Positions 51,067-59,554 of a stretch of 64,000 bases of DNA are shown here, in pieces. The first letter of the stretch is position 1, and each line of letters opens with the position of its first letter. The stretch is taken from the NCBI GenBank assembly GCA_902527545.1, contig CABZPR010000003.1:62001-126000 (forward strand), written 5' to 3'. The stretch is from an uncultured Alphaproteobacteria bacterium (GTDB lineage Bacteria > Pseudomonadota > Alphaproteobacteria > HIMB59). The notes below the pieces were generated by a model, which searched no databases, was not told the origin of the DNA, and worked only from the letters and a program-made list of their open reading frames with translations. The position numbers and the translations under genes are program-made.

Positions 51067-51648
51067 TTAGTCTACCTCTGTAAACCTTCTTCTTTTCCCA
51101 CTACTCCACTCATCACTAAATTTCAAAGTCCCTAAGTGTAAAGGTATTTTTTCTTTAACAATTAGATTATTTTCTGAAAATTTAAAAAAAGATTTATGAA
51201 GATAACGAAACTCAAGCAAATGATTCATAATTCCATAATTTATATCCTTAATCACATTAGGATCTACATTCTGGTTTGAAATAAAAACATAATCATTATC
51301 TGCAGGAAAATTTAAAATTGAACGAAGTGATAAATTAGAGGGACGATCGAGTAAATCTGATTTTTTAATAATTGCATATTGAAATTGATTTTGTTCAATT
51401 TTTTTAATTATTTCATCAACGCTGTCATCAAGGCGTGTATTGCATTCTAGTGTGTTAGAACCACCATAACTATGTGAGATTTCAAGTTCCCTATCCAATA
51501 CTTTGCATATACTTTTTGCAAGAATATATTCTGTTCCCAATGTAGAACGAACCATGATTGTTAAAGAAATATCTTGAGAAAGGGCATACAATAAATTTGT
51601 TTTAAGAAATAATATTACAAAAAAAGAAAATATTACTTTTAAATACAT
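51067..51648 (-). CDS. short TAXI-family-like periplasmic solute-binding protein
   Basis: Signal peptide; 'VRSTLGTEYILAKSICKVLD', 'SYGGSNTLECNTRLDDS', C-terminal 'IPLHLGTLKFSDEW' resembles TAXI 'PLHpGA.kYY.E'. Confidence 0.6.
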   Translation of the reverse strand: MYLKVIFSFFVILFLKTNLLYALSQDISLTIMVRSTLGTEYILAKSICKVLDRELEISHSYGGSNTLECNTRLDDSVDEIIKKIEQNQFQYAIIKKSDLLDRPSNLSLRSILNFPADNDYVFISNQNVDPNVIKDINYGIMNHLLEFRYLHKSFFKFSENNLIVKEKIPLHLGTLKFSDEWSSGKRRRFTEVD

Positions 51649-51694
51649 AGATTACTTTTAGCATAAAACATTCTAAATTGTTAAATAGAATTAA

Positions 51695-52408
51695 ATGCCA
51701 AATTTTTCAACTATTGCTTTGATAGCTTGTTTTGCTTACGCCATTGAAAGTATTTTTGGTTTTGGTGGTACGATAATCTTTCTGGGAATTAGTGGATTTT
51801 TCTTTGACTTTAACTCTTTATTAAAGCTTGCAATGATTGTCGGGCTATCCTCCGGTTTAGCTGTTTTAATTCAATCTTACAAATATGTCTCTTTAAAGCA
51901 TCTGATTAAAATTTTAATTTATACAATTCCTGGTGCATTAATTGGAACATATTTTATCAGTTATTTTACATCGGATATTTTAATAAAAATATTTGCATTA
52001 ATTTTAATTGTTTATGGATGTTTCAACTTATTTTTTCCTGATATGAAGTTTCCTCAATTCTTGAAAAATTTTTTTGTAATTCTAGGTGGATTTATTCAAG
52101 GAATTTACACTATTGGAGGACCATTTGTATTAATGGGGTATAAAGATTATTTCTCCACAAAACAAGAGTTGCGGTCTACTATGGCTGGATATTTTTTTAT
52201 TATAAACTCTTTGAGAGCAATATTTTTTGTGTTTTTGGGAGGAAGCTATTTAGAGATAGTGAAAATATACTATCCAATAGCTCTTTTAGTTATGTTGAGT
52301 GTTTGGCTGGGTTATTTTATACATAAAAAAATACCAGAAATCCTATTTAAAAGACTTATTATTATTGCTATCACTTTAATAGGAGTATTGATTTTATTTA
52401 CAAAATGA
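51695..52408 (+). CDS. TSUP/TauE-SafE family sulfite/anion exporter
   Basis: ESIFGFGGTIIFLG, GLSSGLAVLIQSYKYVSLKHL, GGFIQGIYTIGGPFVLMGY. Confidence 0.88.
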   Translation: MPNFSTIALIACFAYAIESIFGFGGTIIFLGISGFFFDFNSLLKLAMIVGLSSGLAVLIQSYKYVSLKHLIKILIYTIPGALIGTYFISYFTSDILIKIFALILIVYGCFNLFFPDMKFPQFLKNFFVILGGFIQGIYTIGGPFVLMGYKDYFSTKQELRSTMAGYFFIINSLRAIFFVFLGGSYLEIVKIYYPIALLVMLSVWLGYFIHKKIPEILFKRLIIIAITLIGVLILFTK

Positions 52409-53118
52409 TTGACTGGGAACAATATGGACCTATTTACTCTGTAGCTCCTGGAATAAAAAAAATAAAAGACCTTCCAATTATTGAATTTGATGAGCATGAA
52501 GAAAGATACTTAAGTTTGAAACAAAAATGTAAAGAAAATATTTTTATTGATAATTATTTTACAAAAGAAATTGATATAACTGTATGCGAGAAGTTAAATT
52601 CTATATTAAAAAAAGAATATCCATCTAAAAACTCTAACTTTAATAACTTTGTAGAACTTGGTTATAATCTTCAAGAGGATATAGCAATTTTTCACAGATG
52701 TAACAAGCTTATAGCTTTACATGTTTCATTTCCTTCTGTTTGGGTGCCTAAAGAAAAAATTGGTCTTAGTTTTGCACAAATCCATCAACCTGTACCAGGT
52801 ATGGAAAATTTTTTAAAAAATGAGGATAGATATGTTCAGATGATGGTTGAAGCAACAACTCCTATTATAAGATATGTCTGGGGAGAGCATTATGGTTATT
52901 TTTTATGTGAGCATGAACCTTTACAAGAAAGTGTAAAAGTGATGCACACAGAAAGACAGACTTTTATTGGAATACCAGAGAGTGATATTGGTATTTTCTT
53001 AATTCGAAAGAAAGTGATGTTTTATGATGACACATCAAATGATTTTAAGGAATGGTATGAAAAACAAGTCAGATCTATGACAGAGGATCAAAAAAATTAT
53101 AAGATAAAAAAAATCTGA
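52405..53118 (+). CDS. DUF3445-like (heme-dependent oxidative N-demethylase family candidate)
   Basis: LHVSFPSVWVPKEKIGLSFAQIHQPVPGMENFLK pattern; 'HTERQTFIGIPESDIGIFLIR'. Confidence 0.6.
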   Translation: MIDWEQYGPIYSVAPGIKKIKDLPIIEFDEHEERYLSLKQKCKENIFIDNYFTKEIDITVCEKLNSILKKEYPSKNSNFNNFVELGYNLQEDIAIFHRCNKLIALHVSFPSVWVPKEKIGLSFAQIHQPVPGMENFLKNEDRYVQMMVEATTPIIRYVWGEHYGYFLCEHEPLQESVKVMHTERQTFIGIPESDIGIFLIRKKVMFYDDTSNDFKEWYEKQVRSMTEDQKNYKIKKI

Positions 53119-53165
53119 GTCGATACTAGCGATCGAAAAAATTAATATATTTGAAGGTAATCAGA

Positions 53166-53351
53166 TTACTGATCCTGATTTCCCTCAGCTGGAGCATTTG
53201 GATCTGTAAGGCGCTCTAATTCAGCTAACTCCTCTGCTTCTCTTTTAGCTTCTCTTTTAGCTTTTTTAGCAGCAAGTTTTTCTTGACGCTTACGCTCTTT
53301 CTCCATAGCTCTTTCGCCAGCTTTTGATTTATAGTCAAAATGAAGTCCCAT
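53166..53351 (-). CDS. small highly charged hypothetical protein
   Basis: MGLHFDYKSKAGERAMEKERKRQEKLAAKKAKREAKREAEELAELERL; plausible coding ORF. Confidence 0.6.
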   Translation of the reverse strand: MGLHFDYKSKAGERAMEKERKRQEKLAAKKAKREAKREAEELAELERLTDPNAPAEGNQDQ

Positions 53352-53407
53352 AAAAAGATTATATCAGAATTTTTTTGATACTAAAGTTTCACTTCATTGA
53401 ATATTTA

Positions 53408-54487
53408 TTAATTTAGAACTCTTTTTAAAAGGTTTATCCAATTTGAATGTGAAATTTTAATCATTAAGTTTTCATTAAAACCCTGTGAAATTAATAGATC
53501 GATTAATTTATGCATACCTAGAACACTATTCAGATCTTTTGGCATCATTGCACCATCAAAATCTGAACCAAATCCAACTTTATCATCTCCCAAATACTCA
53601 ATAAGGTACTTAAAGTGGTCAACAATTACTTGTAAATCTGTATCAGAAACCATTTTTCCATCTTTCCTCAAAAAAGCTGGGGCAAAATTAACTCCAACCA
53701 TCCCTTTGGTTTCTTTGATTGCATCTAATTGCTTATTTGTGAGGTTTCTAGAGTGTTGACAAATCTGATGAGCGTTGCTATGCGTGGCTACTAGGGGCGA
53801 CTTTGAATATTTTGCTATATCCCAAAAGCCTTTTTCATTTAAATGAGAGGTATCAATTAGCATTTTTAGTGAATTACAATTTTTTATTAGTTCTATTCCT
53901 ATTTCGGTTAAACCCTCTCCAATATCTGGTGAAGTTGGAAAAGCAAAGGGAACACCTTCTGCAAAAATAGTAGGTCTTGACCAAACTGGCCCAATTGATC
54001 TAAGACCAGCTCTAAATAAAGTTTCGAGATTATAAAAATTTTTATCTATACACTCAGCGCCCTCAATATGCATTATTACAGATAATTGATCATCATTTTT
54101 GAACGAGTTTTCCAAATCCTTGCTAGATAAACAAATCTTAACTTTATTTTTTGAGTTTCTTTCAATTTTTGAAAGGATAGATAATTGATTTAAAACAACT
54201 GGTAATGCATCGTTAACATCAACGGGTTTTGGTAGTGGTAAAGAATATTCATCTTGCTCCATATCTTTATAGTTGACCAACTTATCAGAGTCAGAGATAT
54301 CTTGTTCTGGGGTGGGAACATATATGGCGCATAAGCCTCCCTTAAAATTAGCTTTGTTCATTCTAGGAAGATCTAAATGACCCTCTCCATCTCCGTTTAT
54401 AAAATCTAAATGAGACTGTTTTGAATTTTTTAAATACAATCTAAATAATACATCGTTGTGACCATCAAAAATTTTATAATTAGACAT
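53408..54487 (-). CDS. M19 family membrane dipeptidase
   Basis: FDGHNDVLFRL, MHIEGAECID, LIDTSHLNEKGFWDIAK, VATHSNAHQICQHSRNLT, FGSDFDG. Confidence 0.95.
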   Translation of the reverse strand: MSNYKIFDGHNDVLFRLYLKNSKQSHLDFINGDGEGHLDLPRMNKANFKGGLCAIYVPTPEQDISDSDKLVNYKDMEQDEYSLPLPKPVDVNDALPVVLNQLSILSKIERNSKNKVKICLSSKDLENSFKNDDQLSVIMHIEGAECIDKNFYNLETLFRAGLRSIGPVWSRPTIFAEGVPFAFPTSPDIGEGLTEIGIELIKNCNSLKMLIDTSHLNEKGFWDIAKYSKSPLVATHSNAHQICQHSRNLTNKQLDAIKETKGMVGVNFAPAFLRKDGKMVSDTDLQVIVDHFKYLIEYLGDDKVGFGSDFDGAMMPKDLNSVLGMHKLIDLLISQGFNENLMIKISHSNWINLLKRVLN

Positions 54488-54505
54488 TTCTTAATATTAT
54501 TTTTA

Positions 54506-55453
54506 TTACCATTTATTAGTTAAAGTATAACTAAAGTTATTCTCTCTATTAGAACTTCTAACGAAAGCATAAGAGAATATATTTTTTCCATTAATAGAAT
54601 TATTAGAAATTAACTCCTTTTTTTGCTGTAATGATAATGATGTTCTTTTTGCTAAACCTTTGAAGGTTTTATAATTAAAATTAATGTCGAAAAGATCGAT
54701 ACCTGAAATTTCAGCAATAAATTGAAAATACTCTTTAGTACTATTTTTAATTTTTGTGCCTTCTAAAATATCATTTATACCTCCATCTGAACTACTACAA
54801 TAAAAAGGATTACCCTTTAATAACCTTGTTATTTGATCTCTTTTATTTGTGACATAGAGTGAGTCGATTTGGGAAAGATATTCAATAAAAGAAATTGTTA
54901 TTGGTCCATTTTTTGACATTTTTTTTAACCACTCCCACCAATTTTTGGCATTTTGAATGTATTCACTAGCAATCGTAGTTTTCATAGCATCATCAGAGCG
55001 TAAGATTAGATCTATAAAACTAATATTTTCTATATTTTTTTTAAGATTTAAACTCGTTAAGTCTATCCCAATATTTTCAAGAAGAGCAATAATAAAATGA
55101 ATAGTGCCAAAGGGATATTTTGCGTAATAAGAGCTGTTTGGTAAAAAATATTTGTTGTTCATAAGATTTGGATTTATTTTTTTTGAATTTTGACTTAAGA
55201 GTTTATGGTGTTCCTCATTTACACTTATAATATGTTGGTCAACTGAGAATGTATTTTGATCTACAACGTACATATCCACAAAACATACATTTTTTAATTT
55301 ATTTATAAACTGGTCAATTACCCAAATTTTTTCTGTGCTAGTAGAGAACCCAATAACATGACAATTTAAAAATTTTTTTAAAATTAAGCCTGATATTAGT
55401 CCATCTAAATCTGTGTTAATAATAAGGGGTTTATTTTTAAGATATTGTATCAA
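54506..55453 (-). CDS. DHH-phosphoesterase-like protein associated with R-M module
   Basis: INTDLDGLISGLIL (DxDG motif) and FVDMYVVDQNTFSVDQHIIS (DHH-like variant). Confidence 0.5.
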   Translation of the reverse strand: MIQYLKNKPLIINTDLDGLISGLILKKFLNCHVIGFSTSTEKIWVIDQFINKLKNVCFVDMYVVDQNTFSVDQHIISVNEEHHKLLSQNSKKINPNLMNNKYFLPNSSYYAKYPFGTIHFIIALLENIGIDLTSLNLKKNIENISFIDLILRSDDAMKTTIASEYIQNAKNWWEWLKKMSKNGPITISFIEYLSQIDSLYVTNKRDQITRLLKGNPFYCSSSDGGINDILEGTKIKNSTKEYFQFIAEISGIDLFDINFNYKTFKGLAKRTSLSLQQKKELISNNSINGKNIFSYAFVRSSNRENNFSYTLTNKW

Positions 55454-55484
55454 TTTTGAGAAAAATTATAGTGCCTAAAAGGGA

Positions 55485-56885
55485 TCACAAAAACTTAAAA
55501 GATAGGTTTTGAGATTTTTTATATTTATTCATTAATTTTCTTTTTTCATCAAATCGAAATTTAGACTCATTAAAATAATTATCATCCTCACATAGTTGTG
55601 AAAAAACATATTTTACAACACCCGTATTAACACCATTTCCTAACTGTTTATAGGCAACACTGTCTGGGACTCCAGCTTTTTTAAATATACTCCCATCAAT
55701 TCCTTGCAGTTTTGATGCCTCGATGGGTGTGATTTTCCTAAAATGCTTAATTCCATCTCTAATATTTGGGCCAACAATAGACGTCTGGGTGATAGCAACT
55801 AGAGCTGGAAGATATGAGGCGGGCTTCACTCTTATTCCACTAGGTCTAAACTGAAGAACTAAAGATTTAATTGTTCTATTTTTTTTTGTCGGAAATGCTT
55901 TTCTCGCCTGCCATTCGAATTTTTGCCTAGACATGGGAAATTCTTCTATTTTTTTATTTGCAGGTTTCCAGACAATATTTTTCCATTTATCTAAAAATTT
56001 TTTGTTAGTTATATAAAAATTACTATTCTTAATCAGAAAATTCTTCTTCCATAATGGCATATCATCTTCAATAATTGGATTAGAGGTTAATGCATCTGCC
56101 CAAATTGGGAATCCGGGAAGTGTATTTGAGTCAAGTTTAGATACTAGATAATCCCAAGCATTTAACCATGTTAATTCTTCTTGAGTGAGTCTGTAGTTAG
56201 ATAATGACTCCGATTGAGAAACAGCATTATCGGGTAGAAGATATTCTGCAATATTCCAGTTATCAGGATTATGGTTATGCTTATATGACTCTCTTTCGAT
56301 GTACAAGGGTTCATTTTTCCCGTTAAGAGTTGCAGCAATAAATACTCTATCTCTTACTTGAGGCGCGCCACCTAATTCTTTAGGAATTAAATGCGGTGAT
56401 AGAATTGTTGGAATTCCTGATACAGTGTAACCCTCTTCTCTGATAGACTCGATTATTAACTTCCATGTCTCTGAGTGTTTTGGCCCAGTAAGATTTCTCA
56501 CATTCTCAAGGATTAAATATTTTGGATGTTTTGCCTTAACTATTTGCATAATATCAAAAAATAGGGTTCCCCGAGCTTTATCTAAAATACCTTTTTGTTT
56601 TCCAGACTTAGAGAAAGGTTGACAAGGAAAGCCTGCACAAAGAACATCATGATCTGGTACAAGACTTTTGATCTCCTTAAGATTTCTTGTTGAGTTATCA
56701 TCTTCTATATCATTTCTTGTAATTTCTCTTATGTTTGAGATTAATTTTGTATTTGGGAAAGTTGATTTATATACAATTTGACAATCTTCATCAAATTCAC
56801 AAGCAAGAACACAATCACCACCTAAATCACTTAGAGCAGAATGAAAACCACCTATCCCAGCAAATAAATCAATAAACTTAAACAT
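55485..56885 (-). CDS. DNA (cytosine-5-)-methyltransferase
   Basis: DLFAGIGGFHSAL, AGFPCQPFSKSGKQKG, LENVRNLTG, VRDRVFIAA, YKQLGNGVNTGVVKYV. Confidence 0.96.
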   Translation of the reverse strand: MFKFIDLFAGIGGFHSALSDLGGDCVLACEFDEDCQIVYKSTFPNTKLISNIREITRNDIEDDNSTRNLKEIKSLVPDHDVLCAGFPCQPFSKSGKQKGILDKARGTLFFDIMQIVKAKHPKYLILENVRNLTGPKHSETWKLIIESIREEGYTVSGIPTILSPHLIPKELGGAPQVRDRVFIAATLNGKNEPLYIERESYKHNHNPDNWNIAEYLLPDNAVSQSESLSNYRLTQEELTWLNAWDYLVSKLDSNTLPGFPIWADALTSNPIIEDDMPLWKKNFLIKNSNFYITNKKFLDKWKNIVWKPANKKIEEFPMSRQKFEWQARKAFPTKKNRTIKSLVLQFRPSGIRVKPASYLPALVAITQTSIVGPNIRDGIKHFRKITPIEASKLQGIDGSIFKKAGVPDSVAYKQLGNGVNTGVVKYVFSQLCEDDNYFNESKFRFDEKRKLMNKYKKSQNLSFKFL

Positions 56886-56887
56886 CT

Positions 56888-57784
56888 TTAAAAAATATTA
56901 AAATTCCATGAGCCAAATGGGTCGCCATTTTTAAAATAAATATCATCAATTTTAAATTTATTATTATGAGATGATTCTGTTTTTTCAATAAAACCATTAT
57001 TAAATTTAATTTGGATTTTTACTAATATTTTATTACCAACTTTGAAAGCAACATAAGAAGTTTTATACTTTTCTAAATAAATATCTTGAATTTCTGAAAT
57101 TGGTTTAGGATCGCTTAATTTACAATCTTTTCTTCCAATTTCAATTACGTAATATTTCAAAGGTGAATTTACATGAAAACCTTTATTAAGTATTAACTTT
57201 CTCTCAGAGAGATCTTTATTTTCCCATGAAGTTATAAACTCATCCCTGATAAGATCAATGAAGTCATCAGTAACTGATGATCTTTTTCTTGACCAAGTAT
57301 TTCTTGAACCTTTTATTAATTTACACTCTCCAAAACGAGATCTCATATCATGAATATATTTTGGAAGATAATCTTTTACGTAAATTAATTTTAATTTTTT
57401 GATTATGTCAGAGTCTAAAAAATTCTTGGCAGAGGGATTCCAATTATTAGAATTAGCAAATTTAATTGAAATACCAAAAAGAATTTCTTTATTATTGCAT
57501 ACCAAAATATCCGATGGCCCAAGACTATCGTTTTGGGTAGGAGCAAAACTTATATATCTATTATTCTTTACATCTAAATATTTAAGTTCTTTTGACAATA
57601 TGTTTTTTGTTATATTATAGATTTCTATAACCTTATTTTTTTTTGGATGATCTTGGACTATATATTTTAGGAAATCGTCAAACTGAGATTTTATCATTAA
57701 AGCCATTCCAACTCCAAATTCATACTCAATTCCTGTATTGCGATTTAATTTTAAAGTATCGAAATCATTTAAAGGGCAAAACAT
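56888..57784 (-). CDS. putative type II restriction endonuclease
   Basis: Immediately upstream of the C5 MTase; 'LGPSDILVCNNKEILFGISIKFANSNNW' resembles a PD-(D/E)XK segment of the HaeIII type (D...GIS[VI]K). Confidence 0.7.
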   Translation of the reverse strand: MFCPLNDFDTLKLNRNTGIEYEFGVGMALMIKSQFDDFLKYIVQDHPKKNKVIEIYNITKNILSKELKYLDVKNNRYISFAPTQNDSLGPSDILVCNNKEILFGISIKFANSNNWNPSAKNFLDSDIIKKLKLIYVKDYLPKYIHDMRSRFGECKLIKGSRNTWSRKRSSVTDDFIDLIRDEFITSWENKDLSERKLILNKGFHVNSPLKYYVIEIGRKDCKLSDPKPISEIQDIYLEKYKTSYVAFKVGNKILVKIQIKFNNGFIEKTESSHNNKFKIDDIYFKNGDPFGSWNFNIF

Positions 57785-57963
57785 AATTTTTAAATTATTA
57801 TATATTATTTCTTAATTTACCAATTAATAGGTGCATGCATTAAAATAGGATTTGATCACTTGCGTCTAAAACCAGTCCAATAGCGGTCTTTTCTTTCTTG
57901 AAGAAAGAGTGCTCTATGTGATGTAATTTTTCTGCTGGTCCGGTAAATTCTTATTTAATTTTA

Positions 57964-58299
57964 TCATGTATTTTGATCACGTAATCGTTCTTCTTCTTTT
58001 GTATAATAATCGTAAATTTCATTAGAGGCTTCTGACTCATTTCCATTTTGAGTAATGATAATTTTTGACAAATCCCTATAAGTTTCTACAACATTACTTT
58101 CTCCAGTTACGAGTTCGCTATCATCCCAATCCCAGCAACTTGCGCAGTCATCACAACACTCTTTCCAAGTTTTTCCCTCGTATGTCTCTTTAATTTGCAT
58201 TTCACAATTTTCACTTTCATTCTCAAATGTTGCACCTGCATCCCAAATAAATGTTAGTATAACTTTAGTATTAGCTTCATTTTTACTTTCATCGCTCAT
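57964..58299 (-). CDS. acidic hypothetical protein with Cys/Trp-rich patch
   Basis: 111-aa ORF; ECCDDCASCWDWDDSE; no family recognised. Confidence 0.5.
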   Translation of the reverse strand: MSDESKNEANTKVILTFIWDAGATFENESENCEMQIKETYEGKTWKECCDDCASCWDWDDSELVTGESNVVETYRDLSKIIITQNGNESEASNEIYDYYTKEEERLRDQNT

Positions 58300-58458
58300 A
58301 TTAATTCCTAATACATTTAACTTTTATTAATTTTTATAATAATTTATTTATAAAATTTGTTAAATATATTTTTTTAAATATATGGGATAATAATTTGGCC
58401 CTTTCATTGCTTTTCCTAAATTATTATAAATAGGCTCACCGTAGGTTTACTTCTTGTG

Positions 58459-58490
58459 GTCTCAAAATGAGACAAGAGACGTCTTGTTTT
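58459..58490 (+). promoter_or_regulatory. tandem overlapping hairpins with T-run; candidate attenuator or short ncRNA terminator
   Basis: GTCTCA-AAA-TGAGAC (58459-58473) then ACAAGA-GACG-TCTTGT-TTT (58472-58490); upstream of small ORF pair. Confidence 0.45.
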
Positions 58491-58543
58491 AGCAAAAGTA
58501 AATTATTTTTCTCATACTATATTCATCACGAAAGGAAAAAATT

Positions 58544-58726
58544 ATGAATAAAATATATGGATTTACTGGTAAATCACTAAACTATTGGTTAAGTATTTTT
58601 AATTTCTCCAGAGAAGATGGAATTGAAAACTTTTGTAAAGTCGAATACGGAAATGACTGGCAATGGGCCTATACTCATTATCAAAAAAATAAATCATTCC
58701 CATCGTCGTTTAAGGAAGTTGCTTAA
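58544..58726 (+). CDS. small hypothetical protein (60 aa)
   Basis: Good Shine-Dalgarno-like GAAAGGAA just upstream; overlaps next ORF by TAATG. Confidence 0.55.
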   Translation: MNKIYGFTGKSLNYWLSIFNFSREDGIENFCKVEYGNDWQWAYTHYQKNKSFPSSFKEVA

Positions 58727-58890
58727 TGAGCAATTTATTTAAAACTCTTAAAAGTTTAATTAAGAATAGCAAACCAAACTATTCAGTATTTACAAAAAAA
58801 GAAGAGCAATATCTGTCCAAATCGGTTGATTTAATTGATCTTGAAAGAAGACAAAAAGAGATAGATAATCGGTTTATCAGAAGATTTTAA
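58726..58890 (+). CDS. DUF3563-like small protein (54 aa), not in ORF track
   Basis: Own translation: MSNLFKTLKSLIKNSKPNYSVFTKKEEQYLSKSVDLIDLERRQKEIDNRFIRRF*; 'YLSKSVDLIDLERRQKEID' resembles DUF3563. Confidence 0.7.
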   Translation: MSNLFKTLKSLIKNSKPNYSVFTKKEEQYLSKSVDLIDLERRQKEIDNRFIRRF

Positions 58891-58893
58891 AGC

Positions 58894-58913
58894 GCCCTTT
58901 CATAAGGGCCTTT
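58894..58913. terminator. hairpin GCCCTT-TCAT-AAGGGC + CTTT between convergent genes
   Basis: 6-bp perfect stem (58894-58909) between + DUF3563-like ORF and - lysE. Confidence 0.6.
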
Positions 58914-58916
58914 AGA

Positions 58917-59543
58917 CTAGTTTATTAGCCAAATTTCTACAGCAACGAAGATAAATAACCCCGCAAAAATAAGATTTATAAAGTTTTTTGGACGATTAAA
59001 ATAATTTGAGAATTTCTTCATTCCAAAAAAATGTCCAATTATTGAATAATTCATAGTTGATATAAAAAAAGACCCTACGGCAAAAATTAAAGCAATATTA
59101 AAATTTAGATTGTCATTAAATTTAATTGTAGCCAAAGCTGACCAAAAAGCGAAGGCTTTTGGATTGGTGTAAGCAACAATAATTGCTTTTCTCATACTAT
59201 AAAAAAAGTTTTTTTCATTAGTAGATTTGATTAATTCATTAGTGTTTGAAAAATATTGTTTACCGATTTGAAAAGCTAGATAAAACATATAAGCACTAGC
59301 AAGAACTTTTAAGGCGTAAAATCCCCATCCTATAAGATTTGATATTAAAAATGAAATTCCAGTGGTAGCCAATAAACACCAAGTGAATGACCCAACTGCA
59401 GTTCCTACGGCAGCACCCCATATCTGATGTTTATTTCCACCCATACCAACAGATGCCACAAAAAAAGTATTAGGACCAGGAAGAAAAACTGCAAAATAAA
59501 AAACAATCCAGCCTGATAGCAGGGCTAAAAAAACTTCATACAT
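58917..59543 (-). CDS. LysE family translocator
   Basis: FLPGPNTFFVASVGMGGNKHQIWGAAVGTAVGS; NPKAFAFW. Confidence 0.92.
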   Translation of the reverse strand: MYEVFLALLSGWIVFYFAVFLPGPNTFFVASVGMGGNKHQIWGAAVGTAVGSFTWCLLATTGISFLISNLIGWGFYALKVLASAYMFYLAFQIGKQYFSNTNELIKSTNEKNFFYSMRKAIIVAYTNPKAFAFWSALATIKFNDNLNFNIALIFAVGSFFISTMNYSIIGHFFGMKKFSNYFNRPKNFINLIFAGLFIFVAVEIWLIN

Positions 59544-59554
59544 ATAAAACTAAA

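Noticed and set aside
50994-51083. 29-aa plus-strand ORF MKVFVGGVFFALIFIFVVTDGFVKISLPL
   Set aside because: Hydrophobic micro-ORF without a clear Shine-Dalgarno and overlapping the end of the opposite gene; cannot be supported.
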